Assembly: GCF_017298635.1 (NCBI RefSeq)
Contig: NZ_CP071182.1
Span: 1,054,001 to 1,118,000, forward strand
From: Paenalicyclobacillus mengziensis
Lineage (GTDB): Bacteria > Bacillota > Bacilli > Alicyclobacillales > Alicyclobacillaceae
Length of the DNA stretch: 64,000 bases
Direction: 5' to 3'
The notes under the pieces were generated by a model, which did no database searches, was not told the origin of the DNA, and worked only from the letters and a program-made list of their open reading frames with translations. Positions 37,707 through 45,883 of the stretch are shown one piece after another. Each line of letters starts with the position of its first letter. Position 1 is the first letter of the stretch. A program made the translations under genes and the position numbers.

Positions 37707-40700
37707 TTGAAAAATCGATACTTAGAAAAGGATCTAATAGAAGCACTCGAACGTGAGGAGTTCCGCCTTTATTATCAACCCAAGGTTGATTTAATTACGG
37801 GTAAAGTTACGGGAACAGAAGCCTTGATTCGCTGGGAACACCCAGAAAAAGGATTGATTTCTCCAGCCGAATTTATTCCCATCGCAGAAGAGACTGATCT
37901 CATTTCATCGATTGGAGAATGGGTCTTGCGAACAGCTTGTGTTCAGAGCAAGTCATGGAAGGAAATGGGCATCGCACCGATAATTATGGCGGTCAACATC
38001 TCAGCTCGTCAATTTTATCAGCCAGACTTCGTGGAACGGATTCAACACATTTTGGAGAGAACGGAACTTGCCCCTCAGAACCTGGAACTCGAACTTACCG
38101 AGCATATGATCATGGACGTTGAAAGTGTCCTTCCGATCTTACACAAGTTGAAGCGAATGGGTATGCGGATAAGTTTGGATGACTTCGGGACTGGCTATAG
38201 TTCTCTGTACTATTTAAATAAACTACCAATTGATGTAATTAAGATCGATCAATCGTTTGTTCGCAACTGTACAGTAGACACCAAAGACGGAACGATTGTC
38301 AAAGCAATCATAGCGATGGCACATCAGCTAAAAATAGAAGTTATTGCTGAAGGGGTCGAGTCCAAGGAACACCTGATTTTTCTTCAACAGAACCTTTGTA
38401 ATCAAGGGCAAGGATATCTTTTCAGTAAACCTCTTCCACCAGATGAGCTTGCGAAGAGATGGGATCAGACATCGGAAACCATCAAACGGGAAGGAATTCC
38501 ACTGGAGGTTTCGCGGGAAAAGTGGCTTGGAGAAGAGTTGGAGAATGCACGTCAAGAATTGCGGGAGACGTTTCGACGGCAACAAGGGATGATGTTTAAA
38601 TTTATTGAGCGGGATGGAAAGTTCATTCATACCTTGTGTGATGGTGAATTAGTTTATCGCCTTGGATTTGCCCCTGAGCAAATTATTGGGAGGGAGTTGG
38701 CAGATTTCCTTCCTATGCTTGATGCCGCCAGTAAATCTCAATATTATCGGAGGGCATGGGAAGGCGAGGATAACGTAACTTATGAAGGGCAACACCGTGG
38801 TGTTTGGTACGTTGCTTCCTTGCGCCCGATTCGCAGAGGTGGACAAGTCGTTGAGGTGATTGCATCGTGCGTGGATATCACGGAACGTAAGTTGCAGGAA
38901 GAAAAGCTTCGTCAAAGTGAGCATCGATACCGAGAGTTGGTGAATATGTCTCCAAATGCGATTTTCGTTCACGTTGGCGGGAAAATCGTTTTTGCCAATC
39001 CGTCAGCGGCAAAATTACTTGCTGTAAAGGATACGGATGACTTAATAGGACGATCCGTATTTGATTTCATTCACCCTGATGACCGAGATATGGCGTTCAA
39101 CCGTATAAATTACTTGATGAAAGTTGTCGGAAACACCCTTGACTTCGTTACGGAATGTTTTGTGCGTTATGATGGCGGGGAGATTGATATTGAAGCCAAG
39201 GCGGTCGGTATCCTGTATGAGGGCGAACATGCTGTTCAGTTACTTGTGCGCGACATTACCGAACGAAAGAAAATGGAACGTCGAGTAATCGAAGAGAAAG
39301 AAAAACTCGAATCTCTTCTCAACAACGCCGAAGATGCCATCTGCATTATGGATTTGGAGGGCAATATTTTGAGAGTTAATCCAGCATGGGAAATGATGTA
39401 TGGATGGACTCAGGATGAGGTTGTTGGCAAGCCAACTCCGACGGTGTCACAGGAACGATTCCGTAATGGTTGGAATCGTGTAGTGAAACAAATCGTGGGT
39501 GGTGAGGTGATACCTCATTATGAAATTGTTGTATGTGGCAGGAGAGGTAATGAATTTTATGTTTCTACTTCCATTTATCCTATCCGAGATGCTGATGGAA
39601 AAATTGTCTCAGTGGTAGGAAGCACAAGAGATATTACGGCTCGAAAAGAAGCGGAACGAAAGTTGCGGGATAGTGAAGAAAAATACCGTCTGATTGCTGA
39701 GAACACTCAGGATTTGATTGGAGTATTGGATAAAAACGGGATTGTGAAATATGCATCTCCTTCACATAAATCGGTTTTAGGGTTTTCTCCTGATATCTAT
39801 GAAGGAAAGTCTGCCTGGGAGTTGGTTCATCCGAATGATAGAGCAAATGTGGCGAAGCAGTATGCTCACATGGTTTCATCAAAGGTACCCCGCTATATTA
39901 ACTTTCGATACCGACATGCAGAAGGTTATTGGCTGTATGTAGAAGCAAATGGGGCACCTGTACTTGATGAGCAGGGAGAAGTAGAAAAGTTCGTTGTAGT
40001 CGCTCGTGTACGGAGAGAAAAGAGACTTGAAAACTCGGCAAAACTTTCTGCGGAAGACCAAGGCGTCATGTGGGGGACGGACGCTCCCGAAGGGAGATCA
40101 ATTATGGGCGAGTCGTACAGCGACTCACATATCGAAATTTACAAATCTATCATTGAACGTAACAACGATGGCATTTTTGTGCTTGCTGTTGATGGGACGA
40201 TTATGGAAGTTAATCAAACCGCAGTACAACTATTTGGATACTCACAAGAGGAGCTTCAGGGTCGATCATTCCAGCAGATGACTTTTCACAAGGCAACAGA
40301 ACGAGTTGGGGAATGTTTTCACCAAGCGTTGCAGGGACTTCCGTCAGACTTTCAGACCGATATCCTTCATAAAAATGGGACTGTCGTGCATCTGCACGTT
40401 AAGTTGGTCCCTTTGGATGTCCGTGAACAAGTCGTCGGAGTATTATGTGTTACGAAAGATATTACTGTGGAAAGACAACTGGAGATATCCCTGAGAGAAA
40501 GTGAAGTACGTTATCGGCGATTGGTTGAAAGTTCGCCCGAACCCATCATCGTTTATCAAAACGAGTTTGTTCAATATGCAAATCCTGCTTGTATCGAATT
40601 ATTCGGTGAGTCGTCGCTGGAAGGATTGGTTGGGAAGTCAGTTTTCAATTACTTCGACTTGGATTCCGTTTACCTCATCCAAAAGCGCATCCAAGAAGTA

Positions 40701-41774
40701 GAGCAAATTGGGACTAAGCTGGAAACTGTGGAAGAGAAAATGATGCGTCGGGACGGAACATTTATTGACCTTGAAGTGAGAGGAATGACCATTCTCCATG
40801 AAGGTAAACTTGCTTTCCTGATGATGTACCACGATATCACGCGCAGAAATAGGGCAGAACAGGCACTTCGTGAAAATGAACAAAGATACCGACTAATAGC
40901 CGAAAATATGCGTGACTTGATATGCCTCATCGATTGGGATGGACGATTTCTATATGCTTCCCCATCTCATACGACTTTATTGGGATTTCCAACGACAGAA
41001 TATGAGGGCAATTTCGCAAGGGATTGGATGCACAAAGAGGATCATCCGAAAGTACGTAGTAGACTGGAGAATTCCGTAAATACACAAGAAGCATGCATCT
41101 TTGAGTTCAGATTTCGAGATATAAAAGAAAATTGGATATGGTTGGAGGGTAAAGCGACCCCTGTTTTTGATGATAAAGGTAATTTCATACATTTCCTTGT
41201 GGTCTCCAGAGAAATCAACGAGCGAAAAGCATATGAAGAAAAATTAGCTCATTTAGCATTCCACGATGCCTTGACAGGTTTGCCAAATCGTCGATTGTTT
41301 CATGACCGATTTAAGCAAGCGATCAAAGAAGCAGAACGATATGGTCGTAAAATGGCAGTCCTGTATATGGATATGGACAAATTTAAGTCTATCAATGACA
41401 CATTGGGGCATGACGTGGGAGACGAACTGCTGAAACAGGTTGCAGAACGGGTGAGTAGTTGTCTTCGGGAAAGTGACATCTTCGCTCGGCAAGGTGGCGA
41501 TGAATTTACTATCCTTCTTACTGAAATTAGAGATGAACAGGACGCAATCGAAGTCGCGCACCGAATTCTTTCATCGCTTCAGGAACCATGGAAAATTAGG
41601 GAGCATAGCTTCACCACGACTTCGAGTCTTGGCGTTTCCTTTTACCCTTCGGATGCGATAACGAGGCGAACGTTAGTGAAGTATGCTGATGAGTCACTGT
41701 ATGAGGCGAAGCAAAGTGGCAAAAATAATGTAAAAATTTACGCTCAACGACTGGAGACAAGTGAACAGGCGTGA
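37707..41774 (+). CDS. EAL-PAS(x7)-GGDEF cyclic-di-GMP enzyme
   Basis: 1355 residues from TTG 37707 (AAGGAT upstream). The EAL phosphodiesterase domain comes first: EALIRWEHP (38-46), VNISARQF, LELTEH, DDFGTGYSSL, IKID and EGVE, with all metal and catalytic residues. Seven PAS domains follow (starts such as YRELVNMSPN, YRLIAENTQD, YRRLVESSPE, each ending DITxR/ERK). The C-terminal diguanylate cyclase has an intact RQGGDEF near residue 1263 and an inhibitory-site RESD five residues before it. No membrane helix, so it is cytoplasmic. Its own leader carries a c-di-GMP riboswitch, giving feedback. Confidence 0.93.
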   Translation: MKNRYLEKDLIEALEREEFRLYYQPKVDLITGKVTGTEALIRWEHPEKGLISPAEFIPIAEETDLISSIGEWVLRTACVQSKSWKEMGIAPIIMAVNISARQFYQPDFVERIQHILERTELAPQNLELELTEHMIMDVESVLPILHKLKRMGMRISLDDFGTGYSSLYYLNKLPIDVIKIDQSFVRNCTVDTKDGTIVKAIIAMAHQLKIEVIAEGVESKEHLIFLQQNLCNQGQGYLFSKPLPPDELAKRWDQTSETIKREGIPLEVSREKWLGEELENARQELRETFRRQQGMMFKFIERDGKFIHTLCDGELVYRLGFAPEQIIGRELADFLPMLDAASKSQYYRRAWEGEDNVTYEGQHRGVWYVASLRPIRRGGQVVEVIASCVDITERKLQEEKLRQSEHRYRELVNMSPNAIFVHVGGKIVFANPSAAKLLAVKDTDDLIGRSVFDFIHPDDRDMAFNRINYLMKVVGNTLDFVTECFVRYDGGEIDIEAKAVGILYEGEHAVQLLVRDITERKKMERRVIEEKEKLESLLNNAEDAICIMDLEGNILRVNPAWEMMYGWTQDEVVGKPTPTVSQERFRNGWNRVVKQIVGGEVIPHYEIVVCGRRGNEFYVSTSIYPIRDADGKIVSVVGSTRDITARKEAERKLRDSEEKYRLIAENTQDLIGVLDKNGIVKYASPSHKSVLGFSPDIYEGKSAWELVHPNDRANVAKQYAHMVSSKVPRYINFRYRHAEGYWLYVEANGAPVLDEQGEVEKFVVVARVRREKRLENSAKLSAEDQGVMWGTDAPEGRSIMGESYSDSHIEIYKSIIERNNDGIFVLAVDGTIMEVNQTAVQLFGYSQEELQGRSFQQMTFHKATERVGECFHQALQGLPSDFQTDILHKNGTVVHLHVKLVPLDVREQVVGVLCVTKDITVERQLEISLRESEVRYRRLVESSPEPIIVYQNEFVQYANPACIELFGESSLEGLVGKSVFNYFDLDSVYLIQKRIQEVEQIGTKLETVEEKMMRRDGTFIDLEVRGMTILHEGKLAFLMMYHDITRRNRAEQALRENEQRYRLIAENMRDLICLIDWDGRFLYASPSHTTLLGFPTTEYEGNFARDWMHKEDHPKVRSRLENSVNTQEACIFEFRFRDIKENWIWLEGKATPVFDDKGNFIHFLVVSREINERKAYEEKLAHLAFHDALTGLPNRRLFHDRFKQAIKEAERYGRKMAVLYMDMDKFKSINDTLGHDVGDELLKQVAERVSSCLRESDIFARQGGDEFTILLTEIRDEQDAIEVAHRILSSLQEPWKIREHSFTTTSSLGVSFYPSDAITRRTLVKYADESLYEAKQSGKNNVKIYAQRLETSEQA

Positions 41775-41897
41775 CAAGGTAGCCCCCCTCTGTTGGGGAG
41801 CCAGTTACCGTTATGCCTATTAACAGATATTCACCCTTAAATACAAAAATAAGACCTGGTGATATTTGCTCTTTCTTAGAATATATCATGAACTCAT

Positions 41898-42007
41898 AAT
41901 GGCAAACCTGCACGAAAGTCAGGGATGTAATGTTACCTATCTAAGGACACGTAGTTGAGATGACTTATTGATATCACGTATTGACCTCATACGCATCCTT
42001 GCGCCCG
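41898..42007 (+). promoter_or_regulatory. Decayed c-di-GMP-I riboswitch copy
   Basis: ATGGCAAACCTG, CGAAAGTCAGGGA and CTATCTAAGGAC match the intact aptamer at 42247, but the core GGGACGCAAAGCC has become GGGATGTAATGTT and the 3' strand that closes P1 is lost. Even the downstream CGTATTGACCTCATACG and TTGCGCCCG correspond to the intact copy's leader. It is a tandem duplicate that can no longer fold as an aptamer. Confidence 0.75.
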
Positions 42008-42246
42008 CGAACTATTTCAAGATCGGTAGATCATACAAGTCAATTGAGTGGTTCTGAAAATTCATTGTAGTGAATAATTCTAAATAAAAAATAAGTCGTT
42101 GAACGTAAAGATACTATCTCAATATAAGAAATTTAAGCATCTTCAATACAAAAAGACTAATTTTATAGTCCATATGTACTATAGTTTTGTGTTATATTGT
42201 GTTGGAACTATCTATAATCAAAGGTGCACCAATATTAATAGTAAAT

Positions 42247-42329
42247 AGATGGCAAACCTGTGCGAAAGTCAGGGACGCAAAGCCACGTATCTAAGGACGT
42301 AAGGTGTCTATGATAGACGGGTTGCCGAG
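42247..42329 (+). promoter_or_regulatory. c-di-GMP-I (GEMM) riboswitch aptamer 2
   Basis: GGCAA (42251-42255) pairs with TTGCC (42322-42326); GTGCGAAAGTCAGGGACGCAAAGCC carries the tetraloop and core. G20 and A47 equivalents are intact. Downstream, CGCCC at 42372-42376 can pair with GGGCG inside the ribosome-binding site (42394-42398) of the DUF342 gene, so control of translation is likely. Confidence 0.92.
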
Positions 42330-42406
42330 ATAACCTATTTATATCTCGTATAAACGTCATATGGTTCTTTGCGCCCGTAAAACCTCACAAGGTGGGCGGG
42401 ATTTAC

Positions 42407-44239
42407 ATGTCGTTCAAATCAGCGTTGAAGCAACTCTTCTTAGATGACATTTTTAGCAGGCAAAAAACAATTGAACGCGAAAGTAATCTCTCCGTAGCGA
42501 ATTTGGATTCGGAGATTCCCTCGAAGCCTAATATCAATGCGGTACATGGTACAGTTTCCATTTCAGAAGGGAAAGTGCTTGTAACCGATCCTAAAAACGA
42601 TGGCTCCTATGCTACCGTCATTGTACCCGATAACGAGATGGTTCGGGTTTTTGTTAATGGTGAGCGAGTTCAAGGGGAGGTTGTAGTCACTCAGTCATCT
42701 GAGATTGATATCAAATGCTCGTCTGTAGAGCCGAGTGTATTGCATGACGTGATTGTCTCTGACGATGCGTTGTCTGTGTCTGTAAACGTGAGTGTGGTAA
42801 TAGGTGCAGAACTTTGCCTCAAAGATAGTATCCCAAGCAGACATTTGAAACTGGTTGTTGAAGAAACGCATCTTTATCCACCTCCTGCATCTCCTCAAGT
42901 TATCTTAGACCTCCTTGCAAAAAACGGGTACAGCGGAACGATTGACTATCCCGCGGTGAATCGTCTCTGCAACGTCCACGGATCTCAACAGGAGGTCGTT
43001 TTGCGCGGAATTGCTCCGAAACCAGGAAGACCTTCAAGACTAAGACTATCTGCAAGTGTTGTTGCAGAACACGCTCCTGTGTTTTGCACCGTCAAATATC
43101 GAAGAGTCTCGATTGGACATACATGTGCGGTATTGGATCCTGAAAGTACGGGTATGCCTGGAGTAAATGTATATGGTCTACCGATACTTCCATCATCGCC
43201 ACCAAAAAAGCTTCCGAACGTAGGGGATGGAGTCATTGTTGTCGGTGACAATATTGTTGCGGTTCGAGAGGGAAGATTGACATTCAGGAAACACCTCATT
43301 GATGTCATGCCAGAGATGGTATTCGAATCAGATGTCTCAGCGGTAAACGGAGAAATACAGTTTAACGGAAATATTACTATTTGTGGTTCCATTCGCAAAG
43401 GGGCAACTGTCAGAGCGACTGGGACAGTGACTGTCTATGGAGGCATAGAAACTTCGTCTGTTTTCAGCGGACAAGGCGTATTTGTTCGAGAAGGGATCCA
43501 CGGATCAAATGTGGTGTCAGGACATCAGCAGATCTTATACGAAGATCTAACACCTTTGCTGAACAGGATGATTCCTGAACTGAAACGCTTCCGAGATGAA
43601 TATGCGCTCATGGTAGTCCATGCAAAAAAACGATTTGACGCACGAATTACGATTCCCAAAATACCAGCTATCTTATTTGAGAAGAGGCATCAAAATCTGG
43701 AGAAAATGTTCGAGCGATTTTCACATACGTACTCGAACGAGTTGGGCGAGATAGACAAGTCGTACAGAGAATTAAAAGAACTCGTAGAAACGACGTGGAC
43801 GTGTGACCGAGGGTACAAGGTTACACAACATGATAGTGAAGTCATTTTGAATAAATTTATGGAATTCAATGAGAAAATAAAGTTTTCTCAGAATCAACTA
43901 CCGACCGTTAAGGCAACACATGTAACGTCCAGCACAATCCGTAGTGTCGGAAATATCATCATTGAACGGAGTTGCTATTCAAGTACGCTGGAAAGCGGAA
44001 ATACGGTCTCCGTTCAGAAGACGTTAGTGGGAGGATTTGTTACTGCACGAAAATCAATTTATGTGAACGAATTAGGGAATCTATCAGGTGTGGAAACCAG
44101 TGTTCGTGTGACTGAGCCGCTTGGATTTATACGGGTCAAATTAAATCATATCAATACATTGTTCGAGATAGCTGGGCGAAGAAGGCGTACATACAACACA
44201 GAGCGGGACATTCGATATGGAGGGGTGTCACATGATTAG
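42407..44239 (+). CDS. FapA/DUF342-family protein
   Basis: 610 residues from ATG 42407, with GGTGGGCGGG 6 bases upstream; a GTG at 42392 sits inside that site. The N-terminal part resembles the FapA N domain; LLAKNGYSGTIDYPAVNRLC and AVREGRLTFRKHLIDVMPEM lead into a right-handed beta-helix with repeats such as GNITICGSIRKGATVRATGT and VTVYGGIETSSVFSGQGVFV. A coiled-coil segment (residues ~400-500) splits the helix. DUF342 proteins are often encoded with flagellar or polarity genes; some act as polar scaffolds. Here the gene is under a c-di-GMP riboswitch and overlaps a receiver gene. Confidence 0.8.
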   Translation: MSFKSALKQLFLDDIFSRQKTIERESNLSVANLDSEIPSKPNINAVHGTVSISEGKVLVTDPKNDGSYATVIVPDNEMVRVFVNGERVQGEVVVTQSSEIDIKCSSVEPSVLHDVIVSDDALSVSVNVSVVIGAELCLKDSIPSRHLKLVVEETHLYPPPASPQVILDLLAKNGYSGTIDYPAVNRLCNVHGSQQEVVLRGIAPKPGRPSRLRLSASVVAEHAPVFCTVKYRRVSIGHTCAVLDPESTGMPGVNVYGLPILPSSPPKKLPNVGDGVIVVGDNIVAVREGRLTFRKHLIDVMPEMVFESDVSAVNGEIQFNGNITICGSIRKGATVRATGTVTVYGGIETSSVFSGQGVFVREGIHGSNVVSGHQQILYEDLTPLLNRMIPELKRFRDEYALMVVHAKKRFDARITIPKIPAILFEKRHQNLEKMFERFSHTYSNELGEIDKSYRELKELVETTWTCDRGYKVTQHDSEVILNKFMEFNEKIKFSQNQLPTVKATHVTSSTIRSVGNIIIERSCYSSTLESGNTVSVQKTLVGGFVTARKSIYVNELGNLSGVETSVRVTEPLGFIRVKLNHINTLFEIAGRRRRTYNTERDIRYGGVSHD

Positions 44240-44669
44240 AATGCTGATCGTTGACGATTTTATTGAAACGGCAGAGTCCCTTTCACAACTCTACTCACTC
44301 AACAAAGATGTCGAAATCGTTGGACTGGCTCAGAACGCGGAACAGTTATGGCAGTTTCTACGCGAACAAGAGGTCCATTTCGTATCCTTGGACATTGAAA
44401 TAGGACACGAAAATGGTTTGGAGCTCTGTCAAGTTCTCCACGAAAAGTATCCTAACATATTCATCGTCATGTGTTCTATAGAGGCAACAATTGAAAATAT
44501 CCGACGAGCGACTGAAGCTGGTGCGGCTTACTTTTTGGCGAAACCAATTAGCATGAAAGTTGTCTCAGAGGTATTGCTAAGATATTCAGATTACAAAAGA
44601 GAAATGAATGAAACTGTTTCTCCATTGACGGATGAAAACATCGACGAGCTACTCAATGCTTTGAAATAA
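44232..44669 (+). CDS. Stand-alone receiver (REC) protein
   Basis: 145 residues; ATG 44232 lies within the end of the DUF342 gene (8-base overlap) and GGAGGGG precedes it. MIRMLIVDDFIETAESLSQL has the acidic pair, VSLDIEIGHENGLELC the phospho-acceptor Asp, and YFLAKPISMKVV the Lys. There is no DNA-binding domain; the ~25-residue tail (SPLTDENIDELLNALK) may be a docking helix. The histidine kinase at 45200 is the obvious phosphodonor candidate. Confidence 0.85.
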   Translation: MIRMLIVDDFIETAESLSQLYSLNKDVEIVGLAQNAEQLWQFLREQEVHFVSLDIEIGHENGLELCQVLHEKYPNIFIVMCSIEATIENIRRATEAGAAYFLAKPISMKVVSEVLLRYSDYKREMNETVSPLTDENIDELLNALK

Positions 44670-44788
44670 AGAATGTCACCGTAGAAGAGACAACTTAGAA
44701 AAGGTCATATAGGTAGGGTAGTAAGTCTATTGAATTTTGTAGCATTATACTATAATAAATATCGACAGCAAATATTGCCTGTTGACAT

Positions 44789-44870
44789 TTCAGGGCGAAC
44801 CTGGTCGAAAGACAGGGGCGCAAAGCCAAGGGTCTACGGGTTACTACCTATGACAGCCTGGTCGCCTGAA
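44789..44870 (+). promoter_or_regulatory. c-di-GMP-I (GEMM) riboswitch aptamer 3
   Basis: TTCAGGGCGA (44789-44798) pairs with TCGCCTGAA (44862-44870) as P1; GTCGAAAGACAGGGGCGCAAAGCC forms the tetraloop arm and core. The conserved CAAACC is CGAACC here. The ribosome-binding site AAGGGAGGAA starts 10 bases after P1, leaving no room for a terminator, so translation control is likely. A TATAAT at 44751 may be the -10 box. Confidence 0.9.
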
Positions 44871-44896
44871 TCCCACAGTAAAGGGAGGAATTCGAA

Positions 44897-45109
44897 TTGA
44901 AGAAACTGATCTTGTCCGTCGCAACTGTCGCAAGTGTTCTTACAGCAACCGCAGTACCAGCGTTTGCAAATGTGATTCATTCTAATGGCAGTACAGGAAC
45001 GCCCATGATGATGGGTTCAAACTCTGGTAGCACGCAGGGGCAGGCACATCGTTCTTCTACGGGTACGCAGAACAAATTCACTCATGATGGTTGGATAATG
45101 GTGGACTGA
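44897..45109 (+). CDS. Small secreted protein under c-di-GMP riboswitch control
   Basis: 70 residues from TTG 44897 with AAGGGAGGAA 6 bases upstream. MKKLILSVATVASVLTATAV is a Sec signal peptide (cleavage after AFA, about residue 24). The mature ~46 residues are Gly/Ser/Thr/Met-rich (STGTPMMMGSNSGSTQ) and end KFTHDGWIMVD. No family recognised. The aptamer directly upstream and a strong terminator downstream make it a nearly separate c-di-GMP-regulated unit. It may be a signal or a surface/matrix peptide; this is inference. Confidence 0.75.
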   Translation: MKKLILSVATVASVLTATAVPAFANVIHSNGSTGTPMMMGSNSGSTQGQAHRSSTGTQNKFTHDGWIMVD

Positions 45110-45135
45110 CGTCGTAAAAACTCTCAATGTCCACT

Positions 45136-45174
45136 CGATTGAGGGGGAGGGTGCACTCTCCTCCTCGATTGTTT
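45136..45174 (+). terminator. Terminator after the small secreted protein gene
   Basis: A 16-bp stem (CGATTGAGGGGGAGGG with CTCTCCTCCTCGATTG, four G-U pairs) has loop TGCA and is followed by TTT. The histidine kinase gene starts 26 bases later, so only a fraction of transcripts would continue. Confidence 0.75.
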
Positions 45175-45199
45175 ATCCAAAAATGAAAGGGTGACCTTG

Positions 45200-45877
45200 A
45201 TGGCAATAGAAAAACCCGTGTTACCCGTGTTTGATCAGGTGGATCATGGAATTCGGATTCTCGAAGAGGAGCGCAGAAGGATTGCGCGCGACTTGCATGA
45301 TGGACCTGCACAGAAATTAACAAATATTAGCATGAAGCTTGAAGTCTTGAAGATGATGATGGATTCTGACATTGAAATGTCAAAGAATCAAGTCGATCAA
45401 CTACATAAAAAGGTCGGTGCGGTAATTCGAGAGATTCGCCATCTGATTTACGATCTTCGTCCAATTGCCGTTGATGAAGTAGGTATTCTTGAAGCGACGA
45501 AAGCCCTGTGTACCCAACTTCAACAGAACTGGAATATTCCCATCGAAATGCATGTGCAGGATTCTGTTGAGTCAAATTTGATTGCTCCTGCAAAACAGGT
45601 TGCCTTATATCGCTTGATTCAAGAGATCCTGAACAACATGAAGAAACATGCCCAGGCAAAAACGATTACACTCGATGTTGTACAAGAGAGCCATGAATTG
45701 CTTATCACGATTCGTGACGATGGCGTTGGTTTCGACCCAAGCTACATCCCCCCTGGTCATTATGGATTGATTGGAATGAAAGAGAGAGCCTTATATCTCG
45801 GCGGAACGCTCGATATTCATTCTGTTATTCGAGAAGGCAGTACGTTTGTAATTCGTGTTCCAGCAAACAAAGGGTGA
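45200..45877 (+). CDS. Soluble NarL/DegS-type histidine kinase
   Basis: 225 residues; ATG 45200 with AAAGGGTGA 5 bases upstream is chosen over GTG 45191, which lies in that site. HisKA_3 phospho-acceptor box EEERRRIARDLHDGPAQKLT, N box RLIQEILNNMKKHAQAK and G box IRDDGVGFDPSYIP are complete. There is no membrane helix or sensor domain, so input must come from a partner. The only receiver nearby is the stand-alone protein at 44232. Confidence 0.9.
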   Translation: MAIEKPVLPVFDQVDHGIRILEEERRRIARDLHDGPAQKLTNISMKLEVLKMMMDSDIEMSKNQVDQLHKKVGAVIREIRHLIYDLRPIAVDEVGILEATKALCTQLQQNWNIPIEMHVQDSVESNLIAPAKQVALYRLIQEILNNMKKHAQAKTITLDVVQESHELLITIRDDGVGFDPSYIPPGHYGLIGMKERALYLGGTLDIHSVIREGSTFVIRVPANKG

Positions 45878-45883
45878 CAGACG

